A stretch of DNA of 64,000 nt from Acidovorax delafieldii (GTDB taxonomy: Bacteria > Pseudomonadota > Gammaproteobacteria > Burkholderiales > Burkholderiaceae_C), in contig DFQQ01000035.1 in assembly GCA_002377855.1 (NCBI GenBank), positions 1 through 64,000 of the forward strand, in the 5' to 3' direction. Position numbers and translations under genes: made by a program. The notes under the pieces are model-generated. The model ran no database searches and was not told the DNA's origin. It worked only from the letters and a program-made list of their open reading frames with translations. Each line of letters starts with the position of its first letter. The stretch's first letter is position 1. Shown here piece after piece: positions 47,620 to 55,408 of the stretch.

Positions 47620-48417
47620 TCAGACGGGCACCGTGTAGTTCAGTGTCATCCGCCCGCCGTCCACGGTCACGATTTCACCTGTGACATAACTGGCGGCGTC
47701 GCTGGCCAGCCAAGCCACCACGTCGGCCACTTCAGAAGGCTGGCCCAGCCGTTTCATGGGTGTGCGGCTCATGATTTTGCGCTGGGCCTCAACACTGGTC
47801 AGCACGGCCTTGGCGGCCAGTTCGGTTGCAATGGTGCCGGGGGCCACTGCGTTCACGCGGATATTTTTGTCGGCCAACGCCAAGGCCATCACGCGGGTGA
47901 GTTGGTTCACGCCGCCCTTGCTGACGTTGTAGCTTGCAATATTGGGAATGGTGAGAACCCCGTTGACTGAGCTCATGTTCACGATGGAGCCGCCGCCGGA
48001 GGCCGCCATGCTGCGTGCCACCGCTTGTCCTACCAGGAACGAGCCCTTCAGGTTGACGCGCAATACCGCATCAAAATCATCTTCGCTCACCTCCAGAAAA
48101 TCGGCGGCGCGGAAAATGCCGGCGTTGTTCACCAGCACATCAATGCGACCATGTGCGGCCAAGGCCAGGGCTACCAGCCCCTCCACCTGGGCTTTGTCGC
48201 CCACATCACAGCGCACATACAGGGCGCCCAGCTCATTCGCCAGCGCTTGACCGCGCGCATCGTCCACATCAGCCACCACCGTGTGCGCGCCCTCGGCGGC
48301 AAAGCGGCGAACACAAGCTTCACCGATGCCTTGCGCGCCCCCGGTGACGATGCAAACACGGCCTTGAAGTCCGAAGCGAACAGAAGATGAGGACAATGGC
48401 GTGGTCGAGAGATTCAT
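47620..48417 (-). CDS. SDR-family oxidoreductase
   Basis: A 265-residue short-chain dehydrogenase. TGGAQGIG (residues 24-31) binds NAD(P), NNAGIF lies near residue 93, the catalytic Ser is in NMSSVNGVL and the YxxxK pair is in YNVSKGG. The C-terminal end DVVAWLASDAASYVTGEIVTVDGG is typical of 3-oxoacyl reductase-like members. Substrate unknown. It is transcribed away from the recombination module. Confidence 0.9.
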   Translation of the reverse strand: MNLSTTPLSSSSVRFGLQGRVCIVTGGAQGIGEACVRRFAAEGAHTVVADVDDARGQALANELGALYVRCDVGDKAQVEGLVALALAAHGRIDVLVNNAGIFRAADFLEVSEDDFDAVLRVNLKGSFLVGQAVARSMAASGGGSIVNMSSVNGVLTIPNIASYNVSKGGVNQLTRVMALALADKNIRVNAVAPGTIATELAAKAVLTSVEAQRKIMSRTPMKRLGQPSEVADVVAWLASDAASYVTGEIVTVDGGRMTLNYTVPV

Positions 48418-48667
48418 GCGGCGATGGTAGCGGCGAATGCAAGGCCACTTTGTACTCGACCCAGCGCGACGCGGAAATCCGCCTCGTTGATGACGCTGAT
48501 TTAGCTCTTTTCGATAAAACGCGCACGACTAGATACGATGTATATTATGTTAAATAACATGAGGAGAATTTACACGCGCCGTTTAACCTGTAGCTAGACC
48601 CTGGGGCAAAGACTCCTCTGAGTCCTTGCCTGAGCTTGAACAGCGACGGCTGCAAAAGAGCTGCACG

Positions 48668-49660
48668 TCAGAGTTTCCGTGTAGATCGGCGTGCCGCCTT
48701 GATCGTCGTTCCTGGCTTTCGATCGCGCGGCAGGCGCGTTCGTGCTTCTTTCAGCATCTGCGTTGCCTGCACGCTGAGAGCAGCGAGGTGCTCACGAGTA
48801 CTTTGCAAATCCTGCCGTGCGACCGTCAGTTCACGCGCCAATCCAGCATTCTCAGCCTGTGCGCTACCCAATTGGACCTCTAGCAGGTTGGCCCGGGTTA
48901 GCTCTGCTTCCAGCGCCTTGGTGGCTTTGACAGTGGCATCGTCGTACTGCTGACGCAACCGTTTGGTTTCCTGGCGGACACGGTCCACTTCTTCCAGCAA
49001 GCGGTGCTCCTGCGCGACGGCACGCTGCTCCAGTCGCCCGCGTTCCCTTCGGTGCTCTTCTTCCGTGGATAAGACGCGCTGGTGCTCAGCCGCCAGAGTA
49101 GTTTCCAGGTGCGCGTGCTTTGTTCGCCAGTGGTCTGACTCGGCATGGGCAACCCCCGCGAGTTGCTGCGCATCGGCCAGCTGTCGCAACAAGTCTGCAA
49201 TCCGCTGGTCTTTCGCATGCAAGGCTGCATTCAAGGCGTCCGATCGGTCTAGCAAGCGTTGCTTTTCTTGAGCAAGAGCGTGTTTCTCCAGCTCCAGCGC
49301 CTGACTTTGCTCGTGCAGCTGGCTTTGCTCAACGGCGATGCGTTCAGCAGCCTCGTCATGGGCTTGCTGCAAGGCCCGGCCCCAAAGCGCCTTGGCGGCG
49401 CGCAACACAGGCGGCGGCAACGATTGTGACCCTTCGGCCTGCGTTTCTTCGGCTGGGCCACTGCTGGGCGTCAGTCGTTTCGCCAGAGAAGCGTACCAAG
49501 CGTCCAGCATGGGGGCCACGGTGTTGGGCGACCCCCTTCCCAAGTGCTGGCGCACACGCTCAATCGTTGGACGCTCCCCCTGAGCCAGTACAGCGTCGGC
49601 AGACGCCCAAACTTCTTCCAACTGAACGCCGCGCGCGACCCTTGCACTGTTGAACTGCAT
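48668..49660 (-). CDS. KfrA-domain coiled-coil protein, TnpT-like
   Basis: A 330-residue protein. Residues 10-55 form a KfrA N-terminal DNA-binding domain (RGVQLEEVWASADAVLAQGERPTIERVRQHLGRGSPNTV). From about residue 90 to 305 it is almost continuous coiled coil rich in Glu, Gln, Ala and Leu, and the tail is basic (RLPRDRKPGTTIKAARRSTRKL). Size and design match TnpT, which helps the TnpS recombinase at the resolution site, and also plasmid KfrA. Divergent pairing with a recombinase favours TnpT. Confidence 0.8.
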   Translation of the reverse strand: MQFNSARVARGVQLEEVWASADAVLAQGERPTIERVRQHLGRGSPNTVAPMLDAWYASLAKRLTPSSGPAEETQAEGSQSLPPPVLRAAKALWGRALQQAHDEAAERIAVEQSQLHEQSQALELEKHALAQEKQRLLDRSDALNAALHAKDQRIADLLRQLADAQQLAGVAHAESDHWRTKHAHLETTLAAEHQRVLSTEEEHRRERGRLEQRAVAQEHRLLEEVDRVRQETKRLRQQYDDATVKATKALEAELTRANLLEVQLGSAQAENAGLARELTVARQDLQSTREHLAALSVQATQMLKEARTRLPRDRKPGTTIKAARRSTRKL

Positions 49661-49688
49661 GACTTGGCTCCACCATTAGAATTACCAG

Positions 49689-49707
49689 CGATAAGTGAGT
49701 GTTATCG
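49689..49707. promoter_or_regulatory. candidate recombination core site
   Basis: CGATAA (49689-49694), GTGAGTG, TTATCG (49702-49707): inverted arms about a 7-bp spacer, as expected for a tyrosine recombinase crossover site. It lies between the divergent genes. Farther right, TTGTAA (49726) and TATATT (49750), 18 bp apart, may be the recombinase promoter. Confidence 0.55.
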
Positions 49708-49780
49708 AAGGCTACACGACGGTTATTGTAATACATCATATGTTTTATGTATATTTTAATATTTTAAAGGGCGCCGTCTT

Positions 49781-50848
49781 GTGATTACCCCGGTACTTCA
49801 AGGCAAATCCATCCTCGATCCCCACCTGCTGTCTGAGCCGGGCGCGCAGGCAGTCAACGAACTTCTGCGGGAGGGGGAATCTGCCAACACGCTCGCCAGC
49901 TATCGCTCGGCGCTGCGGTATTGGGCTGCGTGGTTCAGCTTGCGCTACGAACGCCCCATTGCACTGCCCCTGGCGCCGGGCGCCGTTCTGCAGTTCGTGG
50001 TGGACCACGCTCAGCGAACAACGCCCGCAGGGCTGGCGCACGAACTCCCGCCCCATGTGGACGAGGCCTTGGTTGCAGGCGGTTTCAAGGGAAAAGCAGG
50101 CCCGATGGCGCTCAGTACGCTGGTCCACCGTTTGGCTGTACTTTCCAAAGCGCACCAACTGCGCGGCTTGGAGAACCCGTGTCAGGATCCCAAGGTCCGG
50201 GAACTGCTGTCAAAAACACGCAGGGCCTACGGCAAGCGGGGAGACGTGGCCCGAAAGAAAGATGCACTGACCAAGGCGCCGCTGCTGGCCATGCTTCAAA
50301 CCTGTGACCACAGCCTCAAAGGGTTGCGTGACCGCGCACTGCTGCTGTTTGCATGGGCCACTGGCGGCCGCCGCAGGTCTGAAGTGGCGGCAGCGGATAT
50401 GCGGCATTTGCGTAAAACGGGGGGCTCTTCATATACCTACGCCCTCACCCATTCCAAAACCAACCAAGCCGCCGCGGATCGCCCAGAAAACTACAAACCC
50501 ATCGAGGGCTTGGCGAGTGAGGCGCTACAGGCGTGGTTGGCGGCGTCGCGCATTCAGGACGGGCCGATCTTTCGCCAAGTCAGGAAAGGGGGGCAACTCG
50601 GCCCAGCCTTGTCTGCGGCGTCGGTGCGCGACATTGTTCGTCAGCGCGCGCACGCTGCAGGCTTGCCGGATGTGTTCTCGGCGCATTCACTGCGCTCTGG
50701 ATTTGTCACGGAAGCAGCTGTCCAAAACGTCCCCTTGGCCGACACCATGGCCATGACGGGCCATCGCAGTGTGGCGAGTGTGCTGGGGTATTTCAGGGCC
50801 TCGAGCATGAACCCCGCCGCCTCTTTGCTGGATGTCACCGATAAGTAA
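49781..50848 (+). CDS. tyrosine recombinase, TnpS-like
   Basis: A 355-residue integrase with a GTG start preceded by AAAGG. The N-terminal core-binding domain spans about residues 25-160. The catalytic residues are all present: Arg198 (GGRRRSEV), Lys226 (HSKTN), His302 and Arg305 (AHSLRSG), His328 (TGHRS) and Tyr337 (VLGYFRA). It is therefore likely active. Context with the KfrA-like partner suggests cointegrate resolution rather than phage integration. Confidence 0.88.
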   Translation: MITPVLQGKSILDPHLLSEPGAQAVNELLREGESANTLASYRSALRYWAAWFSLRYERPIALPLAPGAVLQFVVDHAQRTTPAGLAHELPPHVDEALVAGGFKGKAGPMALSTLVHRLAVLSKAHQLRGLENPCQDPKVRELLSKTRRAYGKRGDVARKKDALTKAPLLAMLQTCDHSLKGLRDRALLLFAWATGGRRRSEVAAADMRHLRKTGGSSYTYALTHSKTNQAAADRPENYKPIEGLASEALQAWLAASRIQDGPIFRQVRKGGQLGPALSAASVRDIVRQRAHAAGLPDVFSAHSLRSGFVTEAAVQNVPLADTMAMTGHRSVASVLGYFRASSMNPAASLLDVTDK

Positions 50849-50954
50849 AACTGCGCAACTCGTGGCTTAATTGCCGCCGCATACCCCAAACGTTGCGCCG
50901 CAAAAGTCTGCGCTTAGCCGCTAAGCCCAGGCCGCCCTCCCTTTACAGAGCAGC

Positions 50955-51386
50955 TTACGCCCTCCGACTGCGGGCCACTCGCTCCAGCATCTCAAACAAC
51001 CACATGCCGACCAGCATGGCGGCGACAAACCCCAACGCCTTGGGGTGCCCCGCTGCCGCAGACACCAGTGCCGGCCCAGGGCAAAAACCCGCCAAACCCC
51101 AGCCTATACCGAACATGGAGCTGCCTATTACCAAGCGCCGGTCAATGTGCCGAGCTGAAGGCATGTGCATCGCGTCGCCCAAGAAACTCTGGGTGAGCTT
51201 GCGCGCAAATGCAAAGCCGAACACCCCCACGGCAACTGCTCCACCCATGACGAAAGCGAGCGAGGGGTCCCACAGGCCAGCCAAGTCGAGAAAGCCCAGC
51301 ACTTTGCCTGGGTCGGTCATGCCCGAAATCATCAGCCCCAGGCCGAACAGCAGACCTATTAGAAATTCGGAAATGCGGTGTCTCAT
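50955..51386 (-). CDS. YeeE/YedE-type membrane protein (DUF6691)
   Basis: A 143-residue membrane protein with four hydrophobic segments, starting FLIGLLFGLGLMISGMTDPGKVLGFLD. GIGWGLAGFCPGPALVSAAAG holds a conserved cysteine and glycine-rich turn typical of the family. It forms one half of a two-gene version of the YeeE/YedE (TsuA-like) transporter and probably moves thiosulfate, sulfide or another sulfur species. It is in an operon with the partner and the BigR-type regulator. Confidence 0.85.
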   Translation of the reverse strand: MRHRISEFLIGLLFGLGLMISGMTDPGKVLGFLDLAGLWDPSLAFVMGGAVAVGVFGFAFARKLTQSFLGDAMHMPSARHIDRRLVIGSSMFGIGWGLAGFCPGPALVSAAAGHPKALGFVAAMLVGMWLFEMLERVARSRRA

Positions 51387-51419
51387 TGCAGTGCTCCCAG
51401 CCCTAACAATCCCGATTGA

Positions 51420-51851
51420 TCAGCCCAGCGCATGGCGCGCCAAGTAGACGGTGGCAAAACCTGCACCCATGAACGCCAGCGTGGCAACCAACGACCGGGG
51501 CGAAAGGCGTGCCAGTCCGCACACCCCATGGCCGCTTGTGCAGCCCGATCCGTAGCGCGTACCAGCGCCCACCAGCAGCCCTGCAATCACAACGACACCC
51601 CAGCCGGCATCCACCCGCATCTGCACGGGGCCTGCCAACATGCCATAGACGAGCGGCGCTGCCAACATACCCAACACAAAAGTCAACCGCCACGCGATGT
51701 CGCTGCGCCGGGGGCGCAGCAGCCCGCCGACAATGCCGCTGATGCCCAGAATGCGCCCATGCAGCAAGATGAACGCGGCTGCGGCCACCCCCAGCATCAG
51801 GCCACCCGCCAATGACGTCCACGGGGTGAAATGGCTCCAGTAAATGGTCAT
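51420..51851 (-). CDS. YeeE/YedE-type membrane protein
   Basis: A 143-residue membrane protein, the other half of the pair. GLMLGVAAAAFILLHGRILGISGIVGGLL and the signature GAGTRYGSGCTSGHGVCGLARLS contain the cysteines expected to relay sulfur species through the channel. The start overlaps the regulator's stop by 4 bp. Role in sulfide or thiosulfate transport is inferred from family and neighbours. Confidence 0.87.
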   Translation of the reverse strand: MTIYWSHFTPWTSLAGGLMLGVAAAAFILLHGRILGISGIVGGLLRPRRSDIAWRLTFVLGMLAAPLVYGMLAGPVQMRVDAGWGVVVIAGLLVGAGTRYGSGCTSGHGVCGLARLSPRSLVATLAFMGAGFATVYLARHALG

Positions 51852-52207
51852 GCTTGCGTCTCCTCAGCGGTATCGCGCGCGCTTTCTGGACTGCAGAACT
51901 GCTCAAACAGCACCCCCATCACCGCCAACGCCTGGGGGCTAGCGATCTGGTAATAGATGTTCTTGCCCTCGCGGCGCGTGTTGACCAGTCCCTCCTCACG
52001 CAACACACCCAATTGCTGGGAAAGCGTGGGCTGCCCAATGCCGACCAACTCCTCCAGCTCCCCTACCCGCTTCTCGCCTTCGGTCAACTGGCATAGCAGC
52101 AGCAGGCGATCGGGATTGGAGAGCACCTTCATGAGCCGGCAGGCTGCGTCAGCAGAGCGGCGCAGTGCCTCCAGATCCATCGCATCGGAACGGTTATCAA
52201 CGTCCAT
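51848..52207 (-). CDS. bigR: ArsR-type sulfide/persulfide-responsive repressor (BigR/SqrR-like)
   Basis: A 119-residue winged-helix repressor. Cys39 (LLLLCQLTEG) and Cys105 (FEQFCSP) sit at the positions of the two redox cysteines of SqrR/BigR, which form a tetrasulfide bridge with persulfide and release DNA. The recognition helix is GQPTLSQQLGVLREEGLV. The ATG at 52207 has GGAG 9 bp upstream; a GTG at 52222 and an ATG at 52213 are alternatives. It faces a persulfide dioxygenase-like gene across a symmetrical operator. Confidence 0.88.
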   Translation of the reverse strand: MDVDNRSDAMDLEALRRSADAACRLMKVLSNPDRLLLLCQLTEGEKRVGELEELVGIGQPTLSQQLGVLREEGLVNTRREGKNIYYQIASPQALAVMGVLFEQFCSPESARDTAEETQA

Positions 52208-52237
52208 GTGCATTATCTCCACTTCAATTTCGTTGAC

Positions 52238-52278
52238 GATAGTCTATTGACAAACAATATATCTGTCAACATACTATC
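52238..52278. promoter_or_regulatory. symmetrical operator with face-to-face promoters
   Basis: GATAGT (52238-52243) and TGACA (52248-52252) are mirrored exactly by TGTCA (52264-52268) and ACTATC (52273-52278) around position 52258. The plus promoter is TTGACA (52247) with CATACT (52270), 17 bp apart. The minus promoter is TTGACA (52269-52264) with TAGACT (52246-52241), also 17 bp. BigR binding here would silence both. Confidence 0.8.
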
Positions 52279-52302
52279 CACAGATTAATTAAGGAGGATC
52301 GC

Positions 52303-53163
52303 ATGGCTGCGCAGATTCAGGCTTTCTTTGACGAGGCAACCGGGACCGTGAGTTATGTGGTTTATGACCATGAAGGCGGTCACTGCGCGGTGGTGGACTC
52401 GGTGCTGAACTATGACCCCAAGGCCGGCCGTACCAGCGCCCGCTCTGCCGACGAATTGCTTGCCTTTGCGGCCCAGAAGCGGCTCACCGTGCAATGGATT
52501 CTGGAGACCCATGCACATGCCGACCACCTCTCGGCAGCACATTACGTGCGCAGCAAAGTGGGTGGAAAGATTGCCATTGGCGCGGGCATCACCCAGGTGC
52601 AGGAAGTGTTCAAGGGAATTTTTCATCTCGAGCCCGAATTCCGCCCTGACGGTAGCCAGTTCGACCGCTTGTTCGGCAACGCCGAAGTGTTTGCGATAGG
52701 AAGCCTCAGCGCGCAAGCCTTGGCCGTGCCGGGCCACACTCCCGCATGCATGGCCTATCAGGTGGGCGACGCCGTGTTTGTGGGCGACACCCTTTTCATG
52801 CCCGACGTGGGTACGGCGCGGTGCGACTTTCCGGGTGGCAGTGCGCAAGCGCTGTACCAGTCAGTGCACAAGTTGCTGGACCTGCCGGCGCACACACGCC
52901 TGTTCATGTGCCACGACTACCCGCCTGACGGCCGGGCACCCGCTTGGCAAAGCACCGTGGCAGACCAGCGGGCACACAACATCCATGTGCACGATGGCGT
53001 GACGCAGGAGGAGTTCGTGGCGCTGCGTACACGCCGCGACGCAACGCTGGAGATGCCCGTACTGATCCTTCCGTCCGTGCAGGTCAACATCCGCGCTGGG
53101 GCCCTGCCCCCCGCAGAGGCCAACGGCACTGCCTACCTGAAGATCCCGCTCAACACACTGTAG
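52303..53163 (+). CDS. blh: MBL-fold persulfide dioxygenase-like hydrolase (BLH)
   Basis: A 286-residue metallo-beta-lactamase-fold protein of the BLH/ETHE1-like group that oxidises glutathione persulfide to sulfite. The metal motif is THAHADH (near residue 69), followed by VPGHTPACMAYQVGDAVFVGDTLFMPDVGTARCDFPGG and CHDYPP. AAGGAGG sits 5 bp before the ATG, an ideal ribosome binding site. In known loci this enzyme is controlled by BigR. First gene of the plus-strand sulfide operon. Confidence 0.9.
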   Translation: MAAQIQAFFDEATGTVSYVVYDHEGGHCAVVDSVLNYDPKAGRTSARSADELLAFAAQKRLTVQWILETHAHADHLSAAHYVRSKVGGKIAIGAGITQVQEVFKGIFHLEPEFRPDGSQFDRLFGNAEVFAIGSLSAQALAVPGHTPACMAYQVGDAVFVGDTLFMPDVGTARCDFPGGSAQALYQSVHKLLDLPAHTRLFMCHDYPPDGRAPAWQSTVADQRAHNIHVHDGVTQEEFVALRTRRDATLEMPVLILPSVQVNIRAGALPPAEANGTAYLKIPLNTL

Positions 53164-53237
53164 GCCGGCAGCACGGCAGCCCCATGCCGGCTCAACGCAA
53201 GTGCCGCCCGCCACCACCTTCTATCCAAAGAAAACCC

Positions 53238-53618
53238 ATGAAAACAGCCCACGACCTGGTTCAAGCCGCCAAGCTCCGCGTGCAGGAGATCTCGCCTGAT
53301 GTGGCCGAGCAAGCCATTCGGCACGCTGATGCAGTGATCGACGTAGGAGAGGCCGACGAGTACCAGGCAGGCCACCTGCCGGGTGCAATGCACATTTCGC
53401 GCGGCGTGCTGGAGTTCAAGCTCAGCAGCACCCCGGCGCTGGCGGCGCGCGACCTGAAGGTGGTGCTGTATTGCAAGACGAGTGGGCGGGCGGCCCTTGC
53501 GGCATGCGCCCTGCAGGACATGGGTTACCTCAACGTGCAGTCGATTGCCGGTGGATTCGAGGCATGGGCAGCTGCTGGCAAGCCCATGGCACTGCCGCAG
53601 CAGCCGTCATTTGAATGA
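53238..53618 (+). CDS. rhodanese-domain sulfurtransferase
   Basis: A 126-residue single rhodanese domain. The nucleophile cysteine is in VLYCKTSGRAA (active loop CKTSGR), preceded by IDVGEADEYQAGHLPGAMHISRG. It moves sulfane sulfur between carriers and acts beside the persulfide dioxygenase-like enzyme. The ATG at 53238 follows AAAGAAAA; the frame is open farther upstream without conserved residues. Confidence 0.92.
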   Translation: MKTAHDLVQAAKLRVQEISPDVAEQAIRHADAVIDVGEADEYQAGHLPGAMHISRGVLEFKLSSTPALAARDLKVVLYCKTSGRAALAACALQDMGYLNVQSIAGGFEAWAAAGKPMALPQQPSFE

Positions 53619-53712
53619 AGCACCGAGCCGCGCGGGCAACGCGCCTTGTGCGGCTCTGTCATTTGTACCAAGGCGCCTCATCGGGAGGCGCCACAACCTG
53701 AAGGAAGAGACC

Positions 53713-53904
53713 ATGAAATTCAACGTCGGAACCGTGGACCGCGTGCTGCGCGTCGTGGCCGGGCTGGTGCTCATCGCACTGGCTGCAACGGGGGTAGTGG
53801 GATGGTGGGGCTGGCTGGGCGTGGTGCCGCTGGCTACCGGGCTGTTTCGCTTTTGCCCTGCCTACACGCTGCTGGGAATCAACACTTGCCCGCTCAAGCG
53901 ATAA
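53713..53904 (+). CDS. DUF2892 inner-membrane protein
   Basis: A 63-residue protein with two transmembrane segments (VLRVVAGLVLIALAATGVV and WGWLGVVPLATGLFRFCPAYTLLG) and a C-terminal CP. It resembles the membrane domain found fused to rhodanese in YgaP. GGAAGAGA precedes the ATG. Context and homology suggest it anchors or aids sulfur transfer at the membrane. Confidence 0.88.
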   Translation: MKFNVGTVDRVLRVVAGLVLIALAATGVVGWWGWLGVVPLATGLFRFCPAYTLLGINTCPLKR

Positions 53905-53933
53905 CCGCCCTGTAAACCCGAAGCGGCGGCGGG

Positions 53934-53974
53934 TCTGCGCGCTATCTGCGCGCTATCTGCGCCCTATCTGCGCC
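53934..53974. repeat. 11-bp tandem repeat, 3.7 units
   Basis: TCTGCGCGCTA occurs twice, then TCTGCGCCCTA, then TCTGCGCC. It lies between the DUF2892 gene and the AhpD-like gene. Confidence 0.85.
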
Positions 53975-54100
53975 AGAGCGTCGCCGTTCCTCCTGTGACC
54001 TTCCTATTGGCACGGCGCCGACCGTCGTCTGCACTTGCCTGCCCCGTCGGGGGCTGCCAACGGCCGGTACGCCGGTAATCCACAAACCCTGAGGAACCCC

Positions 54101-54451
54101 ATGAGTACGTTCGACCACGCAAGCCTGATGCAAGGCATCAACGAGAGCTTGTCCACTTTTCGCAAGGCGCAGCCTGACGCCATGCGCGGCTTTTCGCAAT
54201 TGGCCCAGGCCTCCATGGCAGAAGGAGCGCTGAGCACCAAGCACAAGGAACTGATTGCGCTGGCCATCGGCATAACCCAGCGCTGCTCGGGGTGCATCGG
54301 CTTTCACATCAAGGCGTTGCACAAGCTCAACGCAACGCGCGCAGAAATTGAAGAGATGTTGAGCGTGTGCGTCTACATGGGCGGGGGCCCGGCCCTCATG
54401 TATGCCGCCGAAGCCCTGAAGGCATGGGATAACCAAGTAGCCAATCCTTGA
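54101..54451 (+). CDS. AhpD-like carboxymuconolactone decarboxylase-family protein
   Basis: A 116-residue all-helical protein. The redox motif CSGC (QRCSGCIGFHIKALHKL) with the adjacent His is that of AhpD-type peroxidase partners. HKELIALAIGIT and EEMLSVCVYMGGGPALMYAAEAL complete the fold. It probably reduces thiol or peroxide species; in this place it may act on persulfides. It is the last gene of the sulfide-related run, after an 11-bp tandem repeat. Confidence 0.85.
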   Translation: MSTFDHASLMQGINESLSTFRKAQPDAMRGFSQLAQASMAEGALSTKHKELIALAIGITQRCSGCIGFHIKALHKLNATRAEIEEMLSVCVYMGGGPALMYAAEALKAWDNQVANP

Positions 54452-54515
54452 TGCCAAAAATGACTCTGGCGCTTTCTGCAAAAGCGTCACCAGCTATTAT
54501 TGTTATAGCAATTAA
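54452..54515 (+). repeat. dispersed palindromic repeat, intergenic copy
   Basis: GCCAAAAATGACTCTGGCGC, then AAAAGCGTCACCAGCTAT and TATAGCAATTAAG. It immediately follows the AhpD-like gene. Confidence 0.7.
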
Positions 54516-54855
54516 GCACCCTCATCTGGTGCATTGGGGCACTCCACCTCCCTTTCCTCTTCTGTGACGTGACTGCGGCACGCCCCGTGCCCGCAAATTT
54601 CGTTTCCCCAGTTAACAATTGGCTGATATAACTTACACAACGCCAATGACACGGCGGGGCCAAGGCAGCCCTGCATGAATCGAGCAGCACTGCAGATGAC
54701 CGGTCCGCAGCGCTATGCCAGGCACAAGGCGCGTCGGTAGCCATGGCCACTGCGGGCTGCCGCCGGCCCAGGTGAGCGCCGAGCCGCACAACGCGCCGCG
54801 ATTCATGCCGGGCCTTCCTGATCAATGGCCGCAGAGCTACCGCACAGGGGGAAAT
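54516..54855. other. 340-bp intergenic region before molybdopterin-fold gene
   Basis: An AT-rich patch around 54610-54640 (TTAACAATTGGCTGATATAAC) may hold a promoter, but no well-spaced -35/-10 pair is evident. No gene is supported. Confidence 0.4.
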
Positions 54856-55392
54856 ATGGTTGACCGCTGTTATCGCGGTGCGATGCGCCGCCAAGTGCTG
54901 CGCATTGTGCCGGGCGCCCTGCTCTTTTATGGCGGCTCCTATGGCTCGGCCTTCGCGCTAGACCGGCCCACTGGCCCTGTGGTGCTGACCGTAGAGGGAC
55001 GCATCACGCACACCAACCAGGGCGCCAAGGCCCAGTTCGACATGCAGATGCTCGAGAGGCTTCCCCAGCGCACCTTCACCACGCGCACCCCGTGGTACCC
55101 GCAGGCCGTCACCTTCACCGGCCCGCTGCTGCGCGATGTGATAGCGGCGGCGGGTGGCCAGGGCGGCACCATCACTGCAGTGGCGCTGAATGACTACAAA
55201 ACCGAGATTCCCCTGGACGACGTGTACCGCCATGACGTGATCGTGGCGCGTCTCATGAACAACCGGCCCATGCCTGTGCGCGAAAAGGGGCCCTTGTTCA
55301 TCGTCTACCCGTTTGACACCAAAACCGAACTGCGCACGGAGCTGTACTACAACCGCGCGGCCTGGCAACTCAACGTGCTGCGTCTTCGCTAA
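54856..55392 (+). CDS. periplasmic molybdopterin-fold protein without Mo-ligand cysteine
   Basis: A 178-residue exported protein with the SUOX/MoCo-binding fold seen as a stand-alone domain. A signal peptide covers MRRQVLRIVPGALLFYGGSYGSAFA. The mature part has VTFTGPLLRDVIAAAGG and VALNDYKTEIPLDDV, which match the family's beta-sheet core. Mature residues include no cysteine, so the molybdenum ligand is missing and catalysis is unlikely. AGGGGG precedes the ATG. It begins 17 bp before the hybrid kinase and probably acts as its periplasmic sensor. Confidence 0.75.
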   Translation: MVDRCYRGAMRRQVLRIVPGALLFYGGSYGSAFALDRPTGPVVLTVEGRITHTNQGAKAQFDMQMLERLPQRTFTTRTPWYPQAVTFTGPLLRDVIAAAGGQGGTITAVALNDYKTEIPLDDVYRHDVIVARLMNNRPMPVREKGPLFIVYPFDTKTELRTELYYNRAAWQLNVLRLR

Positions 55393-55408
55393 CCCAAAGC
55401 GCCCTGGC

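Larger units (their letters stand above)
48512..50865. mobile_element. orphan TnpT/TnpS-like recombination module
   Basis: A 2.35-kb block of two divergent genes, a KfrA-like coiled-coil protein and a tyrosine recombinase, with an AT-rich 120-bp region between them. This is the layout of the tnpT-tnpS cointegrate-resolution region of Tn4651-type Tn3 transposons. No transposase or 38-bp Tn3-type ends are visible. Boundaries are tentative: similar strings beginning CGATAA and continuing AAAC and GCGCA occur at 48512 and 50839. Confidence 0.6.

Noticed and set aside
48559..48597. A 12-codon open frame after GAGGAG-like sequence near the SDR and module border
   Set aside because: Too short, with no good ribosome binding site before its own ATG; the ATGTTA/TAACAT repeat beside it could be a control site, but nothing supports expression.
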